From: Roseibium salinum
GTDB taxonomy: Bacteria > Pseudomonadota > Alphaproteobacteria > Rhizobiales > Stappiaceae
Assembly (NCBI RefSeq): GCF_026240905.1
Contig: NZ_JAPEVI010000003.1
Span: 2,542,001-2,606,000, forward strand
Length of the DNA: 64,000 nt
Direction of reading: 5' to 3'
The notes under the pieces are model-generated. The model did no database searches. It worked only from the letters and a program-made list of their open reading frames with translations, and was not told the DNA's origin. Made by a program: the position numbers and the translations under genes. The first letter of the stretch is position 1, and each line of letters opens with the position of its first letter. This document shows, piece by piece, positions 59,275 through 64,000 of this stretch.

Positions 59275-61215
59275 ATGATCGCGAAATTGGTGCCAATGCT
59301 TGCCGCGGCTTCGGTCACGGCACTCGCACTTGGAGGAGTGGCCTCGGCAAAGGTGGTCGGGTTCAAGATCGTTGAGACGGTGAGCCCGGCCTTCGAAGGA
59401 GCGCAGTTCGAGGGCACCGGCCCCTATGAAAGGGTCGATGCCATTGCCGAATTCGCCATCGATCCCCGGTCGGAGCGCGGCCGCAGCATCGTCGACCTGG
59501 ACAAGGCGCCCGTGGACGAGGCGGGGCTGGTGCGCTTCTCGACCGAAGTGACCATCCTGCGTCCGACCGATCCGGCAAAGGGCTCGGGCGTTCTGTTCTA
59601 CGATGTGCCGAACCGCGGCCGGAACCTTGCCTTCATGCTGATGAACCTGGGAAGTTCCGCGGACCTTCCGGAAACGGCGGAGGATGCCGGCGACGGTTAT
59701 CTGATGCGGGAGGGCTATACCATCGTCTGGAGCGGCTGGCAGTTCGACGCTCCCGACAACCTCCTGAACATTTCGCTGCCTGTCCTGCCGGAGGTGACCG
59801 GGCTCTCACGGGAAGAATTCGTCTTCGACAAGGCAGAGACCGTCAGCGTCGCGAAGCTCACCTATCCGGCGGCCGATCTCGATCCCGAAAGGGCCACGCT
59901 GAGCGTGCGGCGCACGCCGGAGGATCCGCGTTCGACGGCGCCCGGCCTGTCGTTTCAATATCTCTCTGCGACCGAGATCGAAATCACGCGTCCTGAGGGT
60001 ATGGACGCCGGGGCGATCTATGAATTCACCTATCCAGCCAAGGACGCCGTGCCGGCCGGCCTGGCATTTGCCGCGACCAGCGACCTGATCTCTTATCTGC
60101 GCGGCAATCCCGGCCATGACGCGGAGCCCGTGCTGTCGGGGATCGAGCACACTCTCGGGCTCGGGATTTCGCAGTCGGGACGGTTTCTGCGCGACTTCAT
60201 CTATCAGGGCTTCAATACGGACGAGGAGGGCGCCCGCGTCTTCGACGGCGCCATTCCCCACATCGCCGGCTCCCGCAAGACATTCACCAATTATCGCTTC
60301 GCACAGCCGGGCCGCTATTCGCGCCAGCACGAGGATCACGACTTCCCCGGCGATCAGTTTCCCTTCTCCTACGCGGAGACAACTGATCCGCTGAGCGGGG
60401 GAAGCGGCAGCATTCTTACCGCCTGTTCGCTCAGCGATACCTGCCCGAAGATCATGCACACCGATACGTCGACCGAGTTCTGGCAGGCGCGTGCGGCCCT
60501 CGTATCGACCTCAGCCACCGGCGAGGCGCTGACCATGCCGGACAATGTGCGCCTCTACTATTTGTCGGGCCTGCCGCATTTTACCGGCTGGCAGTCCTCC
60601 AGCAGCGAAAGTCCGCTCTGCCGGTTCCCGACAAATCCGATCAGTTCGGCGCCGGTGATGCGCGCGCTGCTCTCCTCGATACGCGACTGGGTCGTGGACG
60701 GGAAGACACCGCCCGACAGCCGCTATCCGTCCGTCGCTGACGGAACCCTGGTACCGCTTCAAGATCTGAACCTGCCTGCCTTCGGCACGGACACCTACAT
60801 GCCCGTCTACAATGTCCTGCAGGTCCGCGATCATGCCGAGCTGCCGCCGGCGGATGGCGGTTCCTATCCCGTGCTCGTGCCACAGCTCGACAATGACGGC
60901 ATTCCGTCCGGCGGCATCAAGGATCCCGCCGTCGCCGCGCCGCTCGGCACCTATTGGGGGTGGAACCTGCGCAACGAGGGTTTTGCAGGCGGCAACCTCT
61001 GCGGCCTGACCGGCAGCTTTGTAGCCTTCCCCGCGTCCGGCGATCACGCCGGAGACGACAGCCGCAAGCCGCTTTCCGGCCGCTATACCGACGCAGACGC
61101 CTTTCTGTCCGCCCTTTCGGCAGCGGCCGACGAACTGGTGGCGGCCGGTTATCTGCGTGCGGAAGATGCCGGCATGGTCATGGAGCGCGGCAGAACGATG
61201 TATCCATCGGACTGA
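59275..61215 (+). CDS. Exported alpha/beta-hydrolase-domain protein
   Basis: A 646-aa protein with a signal peptide (LVPMLAAASVTALALGGVAS) and the large alpha/beta hydrolase domain of PF20091 (nucleophile elbow GISQSGRFLRDF near residue 300). It also carries SGLPHFTGWQSSSSESPLCR and a possible catalytic histidine near it. The reaction is unknown. GGGAGGAAATC precedes ATG 59275. A GntR-type operator lies upstream. It is followed by an inverted repeat at 61249-61283. Confidence 0.8.
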   Translation: MIAKLVPMLAAASVTALALGGVASAKVVGFKIVETVSPAFEGAQFEGTGPYERVDAIAEFAIDPRSERGRSIVDLDKAPVDEAGLVRFSTEVTILRPTDPAKGSGVLFYDVPNRGRNLAFMLMNLGSSADLPETAEDAGDGYLMREGYTIVWSGWQFDAPDNLLNISLPVLPEVTGLSREEFVFDKAETVSVAKLTYPAADLDPERATLSVRRTPEDPRSTAPGLSFQYLSATEIEITRPEGMDAGAIYEFTYPAKDAVPAGLAFAATSDLISYLRGNPGHDAEPVLSGIEHTLGLGISQSGRFLRDFIYQGFNTDEEGARVFDGAIPHIAGSRKTFTNYRFAQPGRYSRQHEDHDFPGDQFPFSYAETTDPLSGGSGSILTACSLSDTCPKIMHTDTSTEFWQARAALVSTSATGEALTMPDNVRLYYLSGLPHFTGWQSSSSESPLCRFPTNPISSAPVMRALLSSIRDWVVDGKTPPDSRYPSVADGTLVPLQDLNLPAFGTDTYMPVYNVLQVRDHAELPPADGGSYPVLVPQLDNDGIPSGGIKDPAVAAPLGTYWGWNLRNEGFAGGNLCGLTGSFVAFPASGDHAGDDSRKPLSGRYTDADAFLSALSAAADELVAAGYLRAEDAGMVMERGRTMYPSD

Positions 61216-61248
61216 CCCGACGCAGCGAGGGGCCTCTTAAAAGAAGTC

Positions 61249-61283
61249 CGGTCAGGACGGTTGCAGAAAAGCCGTCCTGACCG
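61249..61283. repeat. Perfect 12-bp inverted repeat after the hydrolase gene
   Basis: CGGTCAGGACGG (61249-61260) pairs with CCGTCCTGACCG (61272-61283), 11-nt loop, 33 nt after the stop. There is no U-tract, so it may be a factor-dependent or mRNA-stabilising terminator. The arm core CAGGACGG recurs at 40434. Confidence 0.6.
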
Positions 61284-61449
61284 CTGGGATCCGATAAGGG
61301 AGGACGTGCCCCTCAGAAGGCCTCGCGATACTGGTGCAGAGATCAACTTGATCGCGATTGTTTCAACGGAGCACTTTTCCGCTTGGACGAAAGCAATCGC
61401 CTGCATCGGTGACGGCGCCAGGATCACCTTCTACGGCTATCCACGCGTG

Positions 61450-62019
61450 TCAGCCGCTCAGCACCCCGCTTCGCCTGGCGACATGGGTTGAAATTGCGTC
61501 CATCAGCGCGGGAGAGAGCGCGTCGTAAGGCTGGAGCCCTATGTCGCTCAGCCTCGTACGGATTCCGGTCATCCGTTCGGGACTTACGCCGCCTTCTATG
61601 ACAGACGAAACAAAGGCGGCGAATTCCGGCGGCGACCAGCCTTCGTCATCACTCAGTTCCGTATGCACGAAATCGAGCCCGTAGAAGGGGTGATCCGGAT
61701 TTTCGATGCGGCCGAACATGTGCACACCGCATTCCTTGCAGGCATGGCGCTGAATGGCGGCACCGGGGTCGACGACCTGCAGTTTTTCCTCGCCCGACGT
61801 GACCTTGACCTTGTTCCGGTCAACAACGGCGATCTGCGAGAAAACCGCGCCATCCGGCTTCCAGCATTTGGTACAGCCGCAGGCATGGTTGTATGCGGTT
61901 TGAGCACCGACTTCCACCGTCACCGGATTGGTCGCGCAGTGGCATTTCAGCGTACCGCCGGAAAAGCCCGGCTTGGCCGCCGGATAGCCATTGTCAATGG
62001 CCGGATGCAGACTGATCAT
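61450..62019 (-). CDS. gfa: Glutathione-dependent formaldehyde-activating (Gfa-type) enzyme
   Basis: A 189-aa zinc protein with the Gfa cysteine pattern: [25 protein letters not shown] and [14 protein letters not shown]-(hydroxymethyl)glutathione synthase would form S-hydroxymethylglutathione from formaldehyde and glutathione. ATG 62019 has GGAGG upstream; the longer frame to 62061 is less likely. It neighbours an ABC exporter known from alcohol-oxidising clusters, which fits formaldehyde handling. Confidence 0.88.
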   Translation of the reverse strand: MISLHPAIDNGYPAAKPGFSGGTLKCHCATNPVTVEVGAQTAYNHACGCTKCWKPDGAVFSQIAVVDRNKVKVTSGEEKLQVVDPGAAIQRHACKECGVHMFGRIENPDHPFYGLDFVHTELSDDEGWSPPEFAAFVSSVIEGGVSPERMTGIRTRLSDIGLQPYDALSPALMDAISTHVARRSGVLSG

Positions 62020-62274
62020 GAGGTTCCTCCGCTTTTGCGATGACGCCGGGCCGATCAGCATTCAGCTCGGTCGAGGTGAACGCAGCAAATCCCCAAATAT
62101 CCGATTACCAGAGCATCGCTCAGGAGTTCTTCAGAACGCGGAACGCATGCTCCAGGGCGTCATTTTACCCTCCAAGCATTGTGACAAACCCGGTCTGAAG
62201 CAATACAGCGGAAAGTCTCGGTTTTCTGCGCGTTTTTGGACGAAGGAGGCTCCGGAAAAGGCTATGCGGGCCCT

Positions 62275-63069
62275 TCAGCGGATCTTGCGGCGCAGCATCG
62301 TGCGTTCCGGGTCGTAGCCCCAAAGCGCACCGAGCATGCACACGATGAACGTGATAACCACCCAAAGCAGTGCGGACCAGTTCATCTGGCCGTAGAGCGC
62401 GAAGCGGATCAACTCAACGGCATGGGTGAACGGATTGACGGCGCAGATATCGTGCAGGAGCACGGAGCTTTGCTCCATCTTCCACAGCGGATAGAGCGCC
62501 GATGACAGGAAGAACATGGGGAAGATGACAAAGTTCATCACGCCCGCGAAGTTCTCCAGCTGACGGATGGTCGAGGAGATCAGCAACCCGAGAGCGCCCA
62601 GCATCAGGCCCGTCGCGATCAGGGCCGGGAAAACCGCCACGTAGCCCACCGGCGGCATGGAGATTCCCATTGCCGCGGCAATGGCCAGAAAGACGGCGAC
62701 CTGCAGGATGGACACTGCCACCCCGGCAAGCAGTTTTGAAAACAGCAGCCACCAACGCGGAAAAGGCGAGGTCAAGAGCAGCCGCATCGATCCCATTTCC
62801 TGGTCATAGACAAGCGACAGCGACGACTGCATGCCGTTGAACAGCTGGATCATGCCGCACAGGCCGGGCACGATATAGACTTCATAGGTGATGTAGGTCT
62901 GGTACGGCGGTATGATCGACAGACCGAGAGCCGCCCGGAAGCCGGCGGCGAAGACGACGAGCCAGACCAGCGGCCGCACCAGTGCGGCGAGGAAGCGGCC
63001 GCGCTGCGAGGCAAAGCGCAGCGCCTCACGCAGCACGATCGACCAGAGCGCAACCATCCAGGCTTTCAT
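62275..63069 (-). CDS. ABC-2-type transporter permease (PedC type)
   Basis: A 264-aa membrane protein with six helices: VYIVPGLCGMIQLFNGMQSS and ALYPLWKMEQSSVLLHDICA are typical of permeases linked to PQQ-dependent alcohol dehydrogenase clusters. The exported compound is unknown. It overlaps the ATPase gene upstream by 4 nt (ATGA). Nothing of note was found in the 255-nt gap to gfa, apart from a chance one-base-off EcfG site. Confidence 0.83.
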   Translation of the reverse strand: MKAWMVALWSIVLREALRFASQRGRFLAALVRPLVWLVVFAAGFRAALGLSIIPPYQTYITYEVYIVPGLCGMIQLFNGMQSSLSLVYDQEMGSMRLLLTSPFPRWWLLFSKLLAGVAVSILQVAVFLAIAAAMGISMPPVGYVAVFPALIATGLMLGALGLLISSTIRQLENFAGVMNFVIFPMFFLSSALYPLWKMEQSSVLLHDICAVNPFTHAVELIRFALYGQMNWSALLWVVITFIVCMLGALWGYDPERTMLRRKIR

Positions 63070-63800
63070 GCGGCTTCCTCGCTCTTGCCACCGGTCATCT
63101 CCATGAACCGCTCGGCAAGCGTGCTGCCGCCGGAGAGCTCCGCGGCGCTTCCGTCCGCCAGAACACGGCCCTTGTGCAACACCACGACCTGATCATCCGG
63201 ACCGATTTCATCGACCAGATGCGTCGCCCAGAGCACCGCCGGTCCGGTTTCCGCCAGTTGATGGACATGTTCGGTGATCGCCCGGCGGGCTGCGGCGTCC
63301 AGTCCGACGGTCGGCTCGTCCAGCAGAATGACCTCGGGGTCAGGGATCAATGCGCGGGCAATCTCCATCCGCCGCCGGTGGCCGCCGTTGAGGGAGCGCA
63401 CCTTTTCCCCGCTCCTCTCGCGCATGGCGAGCCGGTCGAGCGCGGCGTCGATTGCCGCTTCCGCGCTGCGGCCGGACAGGCCGTGCAGTCCGGCGAAGTA
63501 GGCCAGGTTGCGCCTGACCGTCATGTCGAGATCCAGGGTCGGTTGCTGAAACACCACGCCGATGCGCGCCAGCGCCTTGAGCGGCGCGCGGGCAACGTCG
63601 TAACCGGCAATGCCGATATGGCCCTCCGGTGCCACGATCAGCCGCGTCAACAGGGCATAGAGTGTCGACTTGCCTGCGCCATTAAGGCCGAGCAATGCAC
63701 AAAACCGGCCCGGTGCCACTGAAAAACTGACGTCGTCCAGCGCCTTGCGCCCGCCCGCGGCGTAGCTGTAGCTGACGTGGGAAACCTCAAGTCCGCTCAT
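63066..63800 (-). CDS. ABC transporter ATP-binding protein
   Basis: A 244-aa ATPase: Walker A LLGLNGAGKST, signature RSLNGGHRRRMEIARALIPD (non-canonical LNGGH for LSGGQ), Walker B VILLDEPTVGLD and the H-loop WATHLV. It pairs with the permease downstream. The unusual signature sequence (asparagine and histidine instead of serine and glutamine) is kept in related PQQ-linked ATPases as far as I recall. It overlaps the next ABC gene by 4 nt. Confidence 0.86.
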   Translation of the reverse strand: MSGLEVSHVSYSYAAGGRKALDDVSFSVAPGRFCALLGLNGAGKSTLYALLTRLIVAPEGHIGIAGYDVARAPLKALARIGVVFQQPTLDLDMTVRRNLAYFAGLHGLSGRSAEAAIDAALDRLAMRERSGEKVRSLNGGHRRRMEIARALIPDPEVILLDEPTVGLDAAARRAITEHVHQLAETGPAVLWATHLVDEIGPDDQVVVLHKGRVLADGSAAELSGGSTLAERFMEMTGGKSEEAA

Positions 63801-64000
63801 ACCGCTCCCCTCAGCCTTTCCGACGGCCCGTGGTTCCCGTCGATCGTCGCCGGCCTGCCCGCAAGCCGCACGATCCTGTCGGCCAGCAGGCGTGCCTCGC
63901 TCTCCGAATGGGTAACCAGTATCGTTGCCGGCCGGGTTTCCGCAATCAGATCCTCCGTCAGGCTCAGCATTTCCTCCGCCATTGCAGGATCGAGAGAAAC
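63797..64000 (-). CDS. ABC-type ATPase, C-terminal part (5' end outside window)
   Basis: The frame is open to the window edge and shows only the C-terminal 67 residues: D-loop VSLDPAMAEEMLSL and the H-loop ILVTHSESEARLLADRIVRL. This resembles ThiQ-like or nitrate/sulfonate-type ATPases. Its stop overlaps the downstream ATPase start (ATGA), so the three ABC genes are one operon. Substrate and N-terminal motifs cannot be seen. Confidence 0.8.
   Translation of the reverse strand, partial: VSLDPAMAEEMLSLTEDLIAETRPATILVTHSESEARLLADRIVRLAGRPATIDGNHGPSERLRGAV

Noticed and set aside
62140..62164. GGAAC-N16-CATT on the forward strand
   Set aside because: No gene follows on that strand. It serves as a control showing that one-base-off sites occur by chance.

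Overview
The window is GC-rich, gene-dense DNA from an alphaproteobacterium, most likely of the Hyphomicrobiales (Rhizobiales). The evidence is a PhyR/NepR/EcfG general stress response locus (found in Alphaproteobacteria), a DctB/DctD pair, HWE-type histidine kinases and LigD-type end-joining enzymes. A marine Stappiaceae-like host would fit, but that is only a guess. I saw no rRNA, tRNA, CRISPR array or intact insertion sequence.

Layout. 0-8 kb: dctD (cut by the window edge) and dctB, a tandem universal stress protein, an ADP-forming acyl-CoA ligase fused to a GNAT acetyltransferase, and a ThDP enzyme. 8-21 kb: a phosphotransferase/P-loop protein, azlCD, a TauE-type permease, a VOC protein, an SDR, small envelope proteins, a cation exchanger, an ATP-grasp gene (frameshifted), a CocE-type hydrolase and an EamA permease. 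21.5-30.9 kb: a same-strand, near-gapless cluster of aconitase, epimerase-SPW-VKOR (frameshifted), a second cation exchanger, and E1 alpha, E1 beta and E2 of a 2-oxoacid dehydrogenase. 30.9-34.9 kb: a HhH DNA glycosylase, small membrane peptides, DUF2934, NmrA-type and rhodanese proteins, and a stand-alone LigD polymerase. 35-40.2 kb: the control locus, with two HWE kinases, csbD, phyR, nepR and ecfG. 40.7-46.1 kb: Dps, a PRC-barrel protein with 60-bp repeats, phospholipase D (frameshifted) and a LigD phosphoesterase-ligase. 46.1-53.6 kb: a fatty-acid oxidation operon. 53.7-64 kb: small stress proteins, quinone oxidoreductase, DUF3291, cupredoxin, DUF4142, an AraC regulator, a methyltransferase remnant, an exported hydrolase, a formaldehyde-glutathione synthase-like protein and an ABC exporter cluster cut by the window end.

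Main result. Reading all intergenic regions for the EcfG consensus (GGAAC, 16-17 nt, CGTT) gives 11 exact matches (10 promoter regions), each pointing into a gene: 12740, 14700, 15617, 16905, 16998, 30847, 34633, 34883 plus 34889 (overlapping), 46052 and 54018. With equal base frequencies about one match would be expected by chance on both strands of the whole window. The window is therefore a physically clustered general-stress regulon around its own master regulator. It includes DNA end-joining enzymes split over two promoters and a six-gene central-carbon cluster that appears to lie behind one EcfG promoter.

Three recognisable genes are broken by single-base indels (ATP-grasp, SPW-VKOR, phospholipase D). 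Sequencing error and true pseudogenes cannot be told apart from the sequence alone.
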